DNA of 64,000 bases from Siderastrea radians (Eukaryota; Cnidaria; Anthozoa; Scleractinia; Rhizangiidae), in the NCBI GenBank assembly GCA_964017195.1, contig OZ024887.1, positions 66,137,228 through 66,201,227 on the forward strand, in the 5' to 3' direction. Position numbers and translations under genes: made by a program. Of the stretch, positions 37,620-48,247 are shown piece after piece. Under the pieces are notes generated by a model, which was given only the letters and a program-made list of their open reading frames with translations, had not been told where the DNA came from and searched no databases. Each line of letters opens with the position of its first letter. Positions within the stretch are counted from its first letter, which is position 1.

Positions 37620-38586
37620 CCAACATTTGCTATATTTAGACCTCCTGGAAACCGGAAGGAAACGGAATGTAAAGAAAACAGGAAAGAAAATTACAATTCC
37701 TCCGAGTGTTGGTGTGACGTGGATTTGAAAACGTGGCTTATCGAAGTCTTGCAACTCTGAGACATTCTTCATAATTTCAAGAGATATTTTTGCCTGCCCC
37801 GAAAGGGGACGGAAAGGGAAAAACTTCAGGGTGCCGGTTTATAAATTTGGCAACAAAAGATGCTTCCAATTCCAGAGAATCGGGGGAATAACTAAATAAA
37901 GTTTAAAAAAGTGATCGACTAGTGTCGTGTCCTGCTTTTGTATGGTGTTTATTCTCCTGCATTGTCCTTCGCACAGTCGTGTCCCCCTCTCTTTCTTATC
38001 AGGCAATAAGGTCGGAAAATTTTAACAAAATAGATGAAGTCGTGCTCTCAAGGGTCCTCTCAAGGTACCATCCAACGTTGGAGAGGGGATAGACTGCGTG
38101 CCAGGAACGGAGAACACCCCGTCGTGTCCTGCGCTCGTGTCTCGTGCTTCCTAATTTCCCTTCTTCCTACCCTTTTAGCACTCGCCACGCAGGCTGGAAA
38201 TGGACAAGAAGAGACGACCGCTTACATCGACCTCTGTCAGTAATGGTGGTAACCATTAGGTACCCGTTAGCCAAGTTATGCGAAGGGAGGGAGGGAGGGA
38301 GGGAGCCTTTAAATCAAGGGGGTCTTTTGTGATAACAAATCGATCTGTAAGGGTAGGGGAGAGGTCATTTTGTTGTGCCCTCCCTTACCGCTTAGTACCT
38401 CACACGCAAAACTGAAGAAGCTGAAATGATTAGAAAGGACTCTGGAACGAGCGGCCGACAATAATTTGTCTCGCGATTATTGGTGATAATCACCCACCTG
38501 ATACTCAACTAGTGCGAGAGATGATTCTCTTATTCTATTCTCAACTTTGGTAATCGGCTGCTGATTTTTTTCGCCAATATGTGGAA
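37620..38586. other. gene-free stretch upstream of YKT6
   Basis: No exon seen. A short GGGA repeat (four to five copies) lies near 38,285-38,305. The open frames at 38,034-38,332 have no recognisable motif. Confidence 0.5.
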
Positions 38587-39044
38587 AACCACAGGTTAAC
38601 CAAAGCGTAATATGAGAGTTTGTATGGAGCTGAAATTCGATCGAAAATAATCGGCGGTTTTCCGCCGAAAATACATTAAAATCAAAAGAAAGTTTAAAAC
38701 ACCTTACCTGTTGTGTGTTTGCTGTGTTTTTATCGCTTTTCCGAGCTTCCGGAGGCCGTTTTGGGCGATTTTCTGCTTAACGGTCGACGCGACGGCATGT
38801 CACGTACTAAAGACAGCTGTCTTTAGTACGTGACATGCCGTCGCGTCGACCGTTAAGCAGAAAATCGCCCAAAACGGCCTCCGGAAGCTCGGAAAAGCGA
38901 TAAAAACACAGCAAACACACAACAGGTAAGGTTTTTTAAACTTTCTTTTGATTTTAATGTATTTTCGGCGGAAAACCGCCGATTATTTTCGATCGAATTT
39001 CAGCTCCATACAAACTCTCATATTACGCTTTGGTTACCTGTGGT
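38587..39044. repeat. near-perfect palindrome, ~228-bp arms
   Basis: The left arm from ACCACAGGTTAACCAAAGCG runs to the centre at about 38,816 (AAAGACAG|CTGTCTTT) and is mirrored almost base for base to CGCTTTGGTTACCTGTGGT. Differences are confined to one or two positions per 100. There is essentially no spacer. It abuts the TTAA element that starts at 39,062. It could be a foldback element, a recent inverted duplication of a promoter-like sequence, or an assembly artefact. Confidence 0.9.
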
Positions 39045-39151
39045 GCTGTCGACGAAATTAAACACGAAGGCGCGCTATAAAAGGGGGGCTTCCCTGGGAA
39101 GCCCAAGGCCCATTTGCCAATCACCCTTGACGAGTGAGCATCAAATCCAAA

Positions 39152-41045
39152 ATGGCAGAGGCTTCGAACACAAGAAAGGTATGTCTAGTCGTTTTCTTTC
39201 ACTTTTTTTGTGTAAAAGGTGCAGGAAAACTTCCCTGCTAGCAGAGGCCCCTTTTCCTTTGTATTCGCTGAGCTGACGGGCGGGACGAAAAGCGACCTCT
39301 GCCATGGGCATTCTCGTCCCCAGAGCCCACGATCCTTTTGGTCTGCGCCAAGGATCGAGACCTCTGGCAGGGTCCAGGTAACGCGCAAGCGCAATAGCTG
39401 CCCATTTTTGTAACCGATAGTAACCGTTATTGTTTCAAATTTCTGAGGCTGCGCACAAAAGCCGGAAGTCCGTGATTCGCGGACTTCCTGCTTCGGTCCC
39501 TGCCAGGCCAGAGGTCTCGATCCTTGGCGCAGACCAAAAGGATCGTGGGCTCTGGGGACGAGAATGTGCCATGGGTCGAAATGAACTGTGTTGAGCATGC
39601 GCCACGGTTACTTAGCGACCGAAACGTCATGTAATGCTTTTAGCACGTGATCAGCTGACGACTCGCACCTTTCTCAACTAGCGCGCCAAAAAACACCTGC
39701 ACAGTTCGTCTAGAGATAGTTGTTGTCTAATCTACGGTATTAATTTCAAGTTATCTAGACAAGGAAGCTTTTTTAACATGACCACAACTCCAGGAATCAA
39801 AGACAATTTAACTTATTGAAGGCTGCGTGTTTTATGACCGCTTCACTAAATTAGCAGTTGGTAATAAACAACCCATGTGCAGTACGAAAGGACAATTTAT
39901 AGGTTCGAAAAAACAACAATCACTTGATCTAGAATAGTTAAATTTTCTCACTTTTAAATAAAATACACCAGTTGTCGATTAAGAATTATCCAAAACTACA
40001 ATCTCAAAGTCAAAATTTTGAAAATTTCCGCAAGAGATTTCTCATGTTGTCTCGCGCGTGAAATCAAACCACAACAGAGCATTTGTGTCTGTTTACGTCA
40101 GATTACTACTCTTCGAAATTTTTTGAATGAAGGTACACAGAAGAAGAGACAGTAAGCTTTTCTAAATAATACATTTATTAAAACACGCCTTCACTTGTTT
40201 CTGAAGACCAAACGCGTTCAATTCTTTCTTCGAGGGAAGCTACGCGCAAGCGATCGCTCGATGTGCAAGTTATTTTGAAGAGCATTTGGTGATGCGAACT
40301 GTGCACGTTTTTCAAAACTTTTACCAAAACTGTACGGAATATGAAGAATCCCTCAATTAAAAAGCGATTTCGATACAAGCTTACAATCAAATGTGTAATT
40401 TACTCTACCGTAGACTCGTAGAAGTGCTGGAGCATTTCACAGAAAGTCCGTAGCTCGAAAAATCTTTGGAGGTGGAAGGTTGTCCTTCGCCTTGACAGAT
40501 GTTTTCTTCGCTCTAAATTCCATTCCTTAACTTGTCGAGTGTTTCTTAGAGCTTCTTCTTTCGATTGTTTATCTTTCCGTCCTCCATGTTAACAAAAACG
40601 AGAGAAAGTAGACTTTGTAACTCTTCACGAGCTTTGCTCTCTTCCAGGACGGCATGTTACTATGCGGGCTCACTAAATGACAGCGGAATAACTGTAAAGG
40701 AATGCGCGAGATACAGTGGGCTCAAGTCACGGTCAGCAAACAATACAGGGAGCATGCGTTTCGGAAACCGCCGTCCACGACCATGGACGGCGGTTGAATC
40801 AAAGGGAGTTTCGACCCATGGCAGAGGTCGCTTTTCGTCCCGTCCGTCAGCTCAGCGAATACAAAGGAAAAGGGGCCTCTGCTAGCAGGGAACAGGAAAA
40901 CTAACTATGATGGAAAAACCCGTTCTGTAGGTCACTATTCTACTCGACGAGTCGCATATTGAGGAATTACGGGGTTGGCTGACCGTTAACATTGGAGAGA
41001 TCGTGAAGATCGAAAAGCCACGCAAGAAAACATTGTCTGCGCCAG
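39152..41045 (+). CDS. two-exon reading frame inside TTAA element, unknown
   Basis: Exon 39152-39178 encodes MAEASNTRK and ends at donor GTATGT in phase 0. Exon 40931-41045, after TTCTGTAG, continues in phase 0 (VTILLDESHIEELRGWLTVN...) and ends at GTAAAA in phase 1. The start lies about 80 bp after the inward TATAAAAG of the element end, a sensible promoter distance. No later exon was found before 41,191, so the frame is either truncated or a captured pair of host exons. I do not recognise the protein. The intron holds the nested Mutator-like element. Confidence 0.4.
39231..40892. mobile_element. nested Mutator-like element, 9-bp target duplication
   Basis: The ends TTCCCTGCTAGCAGAGGCCC and GGGGCCTCTGCTAGCAGGGAA are inverted copies that continue inward for about 85 bp (TTCCTTTGTATTCGCTGAGC and beyond, apart from single mismatches). 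The flanks are the identical 9-mer CAGGAAAAC (39222-39230 and 40893-40901). A second inverted pair lies inside (39,307-39,380 with 39,485-39,570, including GAGCCCACGATCCTTTTGG). No transposase frame. It is inserted within the TTAA element, so it is younger. Confidence 0.85.
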
Positions 41046-41440
41046 GTAAAATGTTATGATTGCGTTAAATCCCACACCAAATGTTCTACACTTGTATTAT
41101 TCAAGTATTCGCATTGTCCGCAATATTGGATTTGGGAAGAATTCAAAATGATGGGGCCGAGCTTAGGCCCTTTTATAGCGCGCCTTCGTGTTTAAGCTGA
41201 ACCGTGTTTTAGCAGATTATTTTGTGAACAGTTTTCACTGGATTAAAGGTTAGTTGAGCAATTCGAATTTTTTCTTGTATTTCTGGCCTATTCTTACTAA
41301 AGTTTTAATTTACTAGCCTGTGATTCTCCGAATTACAGCGATGAAATTCGGCTGGTTCAGTGGCATCTTCCATTCACTCTTGCATTTCTTTCCTTCGTTT
41401 GAAAATCAGTTTTGGCTTTTTGGTATTGTACAAAACAAAC

Positions 41441-41615
41441 TGACGTCAGTTTTTTTTATGCGTCTGTCCTCTTATTGATGACAAATTTTGTCATAACATT
41501 GTCAAAGTTTGTTGTAGACGCACTCGCCCGCGGCTCGTGGATCTACAACACTTTGACAATGTTATGACGAAATTTATCATCAATAAGAGGACAGAAGCAT
41601 AAAAAACTGACGTCA
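41441..41615. mobile_element. inverted-repeat MITE with TGACGTCA ends
   Basis: The arms TGACGTCAGTTTTTTTTATG and CATAAAAAACTGACGTCA pair at the ends and continue through GTCCTCTTATTGATGACAAA and its complement. TGACGTCA is also a CREB/ATF site. About 175 bp. Confidence 0.75.
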
Positions 41616-42377
41616 ATCTGACGTCAATCTGGCCTTGACGAAGGCTAATTTTGTTAGCCGAAATATTGGCCTTAAATAAATCAGCCCTTTGCCGTAGTGC
41701 CAGCCTTGCATTCAGCCGGTCTTGTTCAAAATCAGCGTTTAGTTCCAGACTCGTACTCGGTCGCTTCCCTTGTTCGCGCTGCCTTTTATGGGTAGGATTT
41801 CATGAGTTCGCGCTGCATCAAGGGAAGGACGGAAGTAAATTGCGACGCGTCTCCGCTTTTTCTCCCTCCTTCCCAAAAGGCTTTGCGCGCATTGATCGCC
41901 TTCCCATATTCCAATGCGAAAAGGAACAACTAAGATACGACTGGGTACGAGTCTGGGTTAGTTCGCTGTTTATAACCTCTGAGGGAACAAATAAGTTGTT
42001 ATAAAAAGGAGGTAATAGCCTTGACCATCAAGAAATTCCAACGAAAAGTAACCATTTAAATAGTTTATTTAATTTTCAAAGGCACCGTTTAAATATATAC
42101 TGTTATCTACAACATAATTTATGAAGAAATATTCACAGATCGACTACAAGTAGTTTACTCTTGCAATTTTACGCAGTAAAATATTTTTAACAACTTAACT
42201 CTTTGAGTCTATAAAGAATATAGCATTCTCTTTAATTTAATGTAGATTTCTTTTGTACGGCGCGGCTTGCAACATCCTTTCGCTTAGCTAGTATGGCGAT
42301 ATCTCCTGAGTTGTCCTTTTTACTTAGGAGCCCACATACGTAATTCTCGTTCATATATCCGGCATGCTTTTAGAGAT

Positions 42378-44487
42378 CTATCCAATCAGATGTCCAAGGT
42401 CGACTTTAAAGTTTAACAGTGTTTCGGATAACGTCCGCAAAATTACATAATTTCTGACGTCATCCACGGTTGATTCCTTGATTTTGCCGCCATCTGTGTT
42501 TTCCTTGGCTGCTTCTTCGAAGAATTTCTGTGAGAATAAAAAAAAAAAGTTTTGGTGAATAAACGTGACAATTTTCTTGTCGTCGTCTTTGCATTTAAAA
42601 AGGGTGCCGCGCTATCTTTACTAGCTTGTGTGATTGAATGATGATATGAATCAGAGCTTCGGTATCATTTTGAAATTTTTAGCTTGCAATGCAGTCTACT
42701 TCTGCAGCAATCAGTGATGAAAATGATAGGAAACGGAAAACGGGACAGATGTATTTGCTGACTTGCTGAAGGTGGAAGTAAATTCACGACGGAGGGGGTT
42801 CCTTGAGAAGGATACGAAAGAGGAAAGTAAGTTCTTTCCCCACTCTTTATCCCCGCTCTGCTTTCTCGAGCTATCAGGTGAAGAGCTAACTCAATTTTTT
42901 GAAACAACTTATCTCTTACCAAGAATAACTTCGTTTTCTCGTCCAGCAGATCTTTTAAGTCATCTAATTCTTCTGGGTGTGGCAGAGGAATGCTGTTTTC
43001 TCGAAGCTGTAACAAACATGAAAAAGAAAATGAGCGGAAGCAAGTATTGAGACAAAAGTTTGCCTCCATATATGTGTCTGACCGTTCTACGTGGGTCATG
43101 CCATCTATTCTGATATTTTAGAGCCTAAAAAGGAGCCGAGGACACTGAATATTTCTTCCATGAAGCAATTTTTTTTCATGAATTCATAGTGGGAAGTCAT
43201 TTGGTCTTTGTCACGTAAATTGTCTGGAGTACAATACAAATCCCTGACAAAAAATGTCGTACTGTTCACATTTTAAAGAAGTTTCAAATCTCGGGATAGC
43301 AAGCAGGTCATACAATAATCAGTTATTCAAATTCCGTCTCGGAACTTTCAGGTTTTTAATAATGGCGAAACTATGAACTTTTTGTAAGCAGGGCATACAG
43401 CATATATTTTCGTCACGCAGCTTTCCTTAGCGTGACTTCAGTCTGTTCAGAACGCAATACAGAGCCAAGTCGTCCACTGACTTACCACTCGTCTCATTAA
43501 ACTTGTGAAAGTGTATAAAGTTGATTCTAATTGGTCGCTTATTTTCTCCACTTCCTCATCACTGGCTGTCTTCGTCACCAGTTTCACAGCTGTCTTGAAT
43601 CTCGAAAACCTCTGCATATCGTCACAAAGTATTCCTTCGTCGGTACCCTGCAAGTGAAAAATAGATTGTTTTAATTCCTTGTCTGTGAACCGAGGCGGCG
43701 AAAATGAAACCTTGGCGAGCAGCAAGGGGAGGGTGGGTTACCGTGCTAACGCAAACCTTACCTCTAAAAATCTCGTAACAGAAACTCTGTGTAACAATTT
43801 CAGCAATTCCAGTTTAGAAAAGTCTCAAGTAAAGCTAATTCTGAATATTCCAGCGAAGCAATCCGTCAGGTATCCTGTAATAGTTCACCGAACAGAGCAA
43901 ATACCGGGAAAATGACCTTTTCGGTGAAATGCTAATATTTGGGTTGACAGTCACATATTTCTTTGTTACTGTGCGAGTAAAATATTTCTAAACGAGTCTT
44001 ACCCGGTCAATTGTAGAATCTGTGAGTTCCTTTTCAAACTCCAATGCATTCATGTTGTTAACCACGGTACCAGGCAGTTCAGGCGTCTGAAAAAACAGAA
44101 ATCACAGTGAAATAAATCAAAAGAATACTCCCTATTCAATGTAGAACAGTTACGGAGGTTTTAAAAACATGTTATCGTTTCGTGACTTCGATTGCCGGCA
44201 CAAAATGGCCCTTGGAATTACCTAGTAGATGATTCTGTGAATTCTGTTGATGTGCTTGCTTGAAGCTGTTAGCTATATTGTGAAGAGAAAATAGATTTTG
44301 ATCACTCTACTCACCATGCTATTCCACAGGATGTCTTTACACTGCTTTTGCAAGCGATTCAACTCATCACAAAGGCCGCTCAAGTCGCGTTTATCGGATG
44401 GAGTGAAATGCAGTTTCTTCTGGTCCTTCATAATTGCTCTTAATTTTGCTTCAATGTTGTTGATCTTCGTTGGGTAGCTAATTAGTT
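42378..44487 (-). CDS. uncharacterised helical protein, last five exons
   Basis: Five consecutive minus-strand exons join in phase: 44315-44487, 44003-44086, 43486-43647, 42920-43006 and 42378-42527 (TAG stop). They encode 217 residues of charged, mostly helical protein, for example FTPSDKRDLSGLCDELNRL, EEVEKISDQLESTLYTFTSL and LPHPEELDDLKDLLDEKTKL. All donors and acceptors are GT-AG with good pyrimidine tracts. The first exon listed begins in mid-codon, so more exons lie upstream; they were not found with confidence between 44.5 and 46.8 kb. The sequence suggests a coiled-coil or helical-bundle structural protein. No family recognised. Confidence 0.7.
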
Positions 44488-46863
44488 CTGATGGAGATTT
44501 GAAAAATCTACGCGTATTTATTGACCCGCGTCAGGCGCAGGAAAGGGAAAAACCCGCGAAGTAAATAATATACAGTGATGATACCTTAATTGTCACGAGA
44601 TGATATCTTGTAGCGGAAGACTTTTATTCTCGGAAAATTACCACCTAGTCAGGGTGGGGTTTGCGGACCCTTCTATCGGTGTCACTATGCAATAAAATTT
44701 TAGATTTATGCTGTGTGTAAACCAAATGCATTCTAACAGCAGTCGTTTAAGAGCTGCACAGCACGTCGGATTTGTCCTGAGCGACTTGGACATTTTCTTG
44801 TATTTTGGTATCTTTTACTCTGGATTTCAATATGTTCGATTCAAATTATGTTCGTTTCACTTCCTCTGTGTTTCACGGAACCAAGCGTGTCACTTAAGTA
44901 AATATAGCTGTCATGTGATGCTCAGACGTGCTGCTAACTGAAGAATGTTCCAAATTGACAAAGCTTGCAAAAATTACCACTTGGGGAAAATTGTGAGCAA
45001 ATAGGACCTCAGTAATGCACTGCTATGTGGGTTTCATTTGAATGCGCACATTTTTCATTTCATCCACAGAATTATAAGATAAGTTAGAGAAGACCCCCTC
45101 CCCCCCCCCCACTAATAAGTTAGATTAAATGACTCAAAGTGTCCGGGGTTAATGATCCGTAAATGACAACATTTCACTTTTAGTATGACGTCTTTAATAT
45201 TATTTCGCTTTTAGTAAGATAGTCAGATATCTTCTCAGAAAAGAAAGTTAAATTCCATAAAAATACCTTTTTATAAAGTTTGAACTATCGACTGAGGAAA
45301 GTCAGACTTCTAGCTCCTGGGAAAATTCATTTAGTACTTCCACTCGAAAATACATCCTGTTTTGAATTTCAATTGACTCGCCCAAGCGACGTCATTTAGT
45401 GTCACGCCTAGCCTAAAAAGTTACGTCACGGAGACTTACAATGCCTAAAAGAGAAGCTAAAATTTGAAAAAAAGTCGATACTTATTTTTAAAAATTAATA
45501 ATAGAACCACATCATTGGGAAAGTAAAAGTGTTTCAATAGCTTTCACGCCAGTATTCACACTCTCGGAATTTTGATCTCACCCTGATTCCCGGCTCTTGA
45601 CAAGTGACAATTTCGAACCCGATTCTTCCTTTTCAAGCCCAAATGGCAAGAATATATATACCCAATCGTTAGAGTAACAGCAAAACATACTCATTTCAGA
45701 CCAAAATGGTACTTGAAATTTCCCTATTTCACTGCTGTCTGCAGACCCGAGTTTCGAAACATCATTCGTCAGTTGTGATTCGCCCGTCAAAGTAGTTCAT
45801 GGATAAACACAGTGACTAAGCCGAGAGGAAAATCTCAGATCTTACGGTTCTTTCCTTGATTGTTTACATCTCAGAAAGTTAGTATTTCTTCTGTAAACTC
45901 TTTCATGCGCAGATTTCCGTCAAGGGGTTCCTTATTTCCAGCGGTGTTTTGAGACCATGAGCGAATCACCAAAATCGTAACAATTCACGCATGAACTGAA
46001 ACGTGAGAGTTGACAATGGAAATGCTAACTTCCCGAGATACAAGCAAACACATAGAAGGGGAAGATCTGCTTATTTCCTTCACCACGTTGTGATTATGGA
46101 CAAATGATGACGGGCGAACCACTAGTAGCTGGCGAATCATGCCAGTTTGAAAAATCCAGGACTGCGCAGCTGATTCAATTACTGACTCGGAGCAACTGTA
46201 TGCTAAAACCTCAAGGTATCTATATCTTACTGCAGTCAATAACAACAGTACGAGGCGTGGCAGCTTAGAGCTTAGCTGAAAGAAACCTTTTCTCGCTTTA
46301 GCTCTGCATAACGAAAATGCAATCAGCTCTATCTTAGGCTGGGGTGGGCAGGGGGAGGGGAGGTGTTAGCGAGCACCTGACGAATGCTTGGGTATTATTA
46401 GCGCTGTAAAATAATGTTCGGTTTGAAACAACCTGCTTTAAAACGGCATTAGGTAAGGGAAGGTCGGTGGACGGACAAGACAAATGCCCTTCATCTGATG
46501 TCGGTCTGGAAACGACATCAGATGAAGTGAAATACAAGGATTTCTCTCACTGAGAAAAAATCTGTCTTTAAGTATACGCTGTAAAAGATATATCTTTCAC
46601 ATGTGAATATATCGATAACGTCACGTTTGCTGACGTCTTTTCCTTGTTTAAGTGATTAATGAACTGTTTGTCCTTGGTATATAGTGGAAACATTTTCGGA
46701 ATTCTCGTCGGAAATCTTCGGTAGTCTTCGGAAATCTTCGGAAATGATCGGAAACGTTCGAATGATCTCCGGACTGCTTTCAGACTATTTTGGAGCCGAT
46801 TTTGTTTCTTTCTGGATGAAATTTACTGTTGCAGTGAATTTTTTACTGTTAGTGTTAAAATGC
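44488..46863. other. region with unlocated 5' exons
   Basis: Upstream exons of the minus-strand helical gene should lie here or be missing. No candidate satisfied both phase and splice sites. C-runs at about 45,096-45,109 are simple repeats. Confidence 0.4.
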
Positions 46864-47805
46864 CTAAAATTTAACTGTTTTATGAGTAAAGCCCCAGTTT
46901 CCACCCCAGTGGATGGACAAGACGATGATGTCGCCATCTTGTGTGCTGTTCGATTTGTTCTCTCAGTAGACTGCGAGTAGTCTCTAATTTTGGCGATGGC
47001 GATTGACAATTTTGGCGATGGCGATTGTGGGGCGGGCGAAATACACACGCGCGCGCGAAACTTCGAGGAGACGCGACACGAACGGAGCGCCGCGCGCGTG
47101 TGTATTTCGTCCGCCCCACAATCGCCATCGCCAAAATTAGAGACTACTCGCAGTCTATTCTTTCAGCTGAGCTACTGCTTTACTGGCCTGATAGAACTCA
47201 AGGATGTTAACTCCTTCTCTGTCTGGCTTTGCTTGCCACGAATCCGGAACACCGCTAGAATAGTGTCCGGCAGAAAACACCAACACACTGATATCATCTT
47301 CAAGCTGAAAAACAGCTGGTGATGTTGCCTCAGAAGAATTGCTCCCTGCTCCTGCAAACTTTATCCCAGCGTCGCGATGGTTGTCCATAGTCTCTTTGAG
47401 ACCAGGAAAGCCCCAGTCGGCAACATAATTGTTTGCCAGGATGCAACAGTCAATATCAGCTGACTGAATGACATTCACATTTTTTGGATGCATGCGATAG
47501 TGGATTCCCTTCATAGGCCTTGGCGTGTCACTTGTCGTAACTGACGTTTCGAAGTTGATTATTTTCAAATGTGGGTTCTTTTCTTTGAGTATCTGTATTG
47601 CTTCCCCCCAGACATAATCCACTGGCCGTTCACTTCTATCAGGTATTGGTCCAGTCTGTGTTGCTGCTAAAGTAACATAATCCCTTGCATCAAGTCCATT
47701 GCTCTCGTACAATATGGGGTCATTGGAGTGTTCAAGAATCATGTCAATGCCTCGTCCTAACATCACATCTCCAACCATGAACAAAGTGATAGTAGCAGCC
47801 ACTTT
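46864..47805 (-). pseudogene. CapA/PgsA-like poly-gamma-glutamate protein exon, interrupted
   Basis: From an acceptor-like CTTGTAG (exon start 47,805) the minus strand encodes the start of a CapA/PgsA-family domain of the metallophosphatase superfamily: FMVGDVMLGRGID, INFETSVTTSDTP, CILANNYVADWGFPGLKET and FAGAGSNSSEA. In bacteria this family serves poly-gamma-glutamate or capsule synthesis; related genes in cnidarians are linked to polyglutamate of stinging capsules. The frame is ended at 47,156 by a TAG formed where a MITE inserted. On the far side (below 46,968) the family block VLSIHWGGNWGF continues in the original frame, but an in-frame TGA lies close to the junction and the similarity then ends. 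It is probably a broken copy; an exon of a real gene with an unusual intron is less likely. Confidence 0.75.
46969..47155. mobile_element. TA-flanked palindromic MITE inside CapA-like exon
   Basis: Ends GACTGCGAGTAGTCTC and GAGACTACTCGCAGTC; the arms continue through TTGGCGATGGCGATTG and GGCGGGCGAAATACACACGC. TA lies outside each end (46967-46968 and 47156-47157), as for Tc1/mariner-type insertions. The centre is GC-rich with CGCGCG. Confidence 0.85.
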
Positions 47806-47977
47806 CTACAAGTTGAAAATAAATTACGATCTCCATTAGTTGCGTGAATAGCTCTACAGCGCATTTTTAAATTAATTTTTTTACTTCATTTAACTCCTGG
47901 AGGCACGGCGATGTGGAGGTGCAAGTGCACCAGGCTTTCAAGCAGACTTACAAATGGAAGAGCAGTGCCTTAATATA

Positions 47978-48247
47978 AGGACGGTGTCTCCTAATAGAGG
48001 TATTTTTGCAAAGGTTATGACTATGAGGAAATTTAGGCTACATTATCTCTGAAAAATGCGCGGTTACCCACAATTTTCTTTTTGGATTCTGATAGCCCTT
48101 GCTAAGATCTACTTTTTCCACATAGTCAAGAACCGCGCAAAAATACTTTTGTATTTGTAGGCAAATTCCTTAAGAAACTTAAATATCTTAAACCAGACCC
48201 GAGATGCACAGAACGTATGCGCAGTAACAAAAGGAGGCACCGTCCTT
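47978..48247. mobile_element. short MITE, AAGGACGGTG ends
   Basis: AAGGACGGTGTCTCCT at the left pairs with AGGAGGCACCGTCCTT at the right. About 270 bp, no coding capacity. Confidence 0.65.

Larger units (their letters stand above)
39062..41191. mobile_element. TTAA-flanked inverted-repeat element (piggyBac/Kolobok type)
   Basis: The ends ACACGAAGGCGCGCTATAAA and TTTATAGCGCGCCTTCGTGT are inverted copies, each followed outward by TTAA (39058-39061 and 41192-41195). TTAA targets are typical of piggyBac and Kolobok elements. The terminal repeat contains a strong TATA box (TATAAAAG) facing inward at both ends. The inside has a short spliced reading frame and a nested Mutator-like element. No transposase domain is visible. 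Confidence 0.7.

Noticed and set aside
39185..39630. Long frames on both strands (up to 137 codons)
   Set aside because: They lie in the inverted repeats of the nested Mutator-like element and mirror each other.
46990..47322. Open frames across the GC-rich palindrome at 46,969-47,155
   Set aside because: The palindrome is a MITE; the frames read its arms and the antisense of the CapA-like exon.
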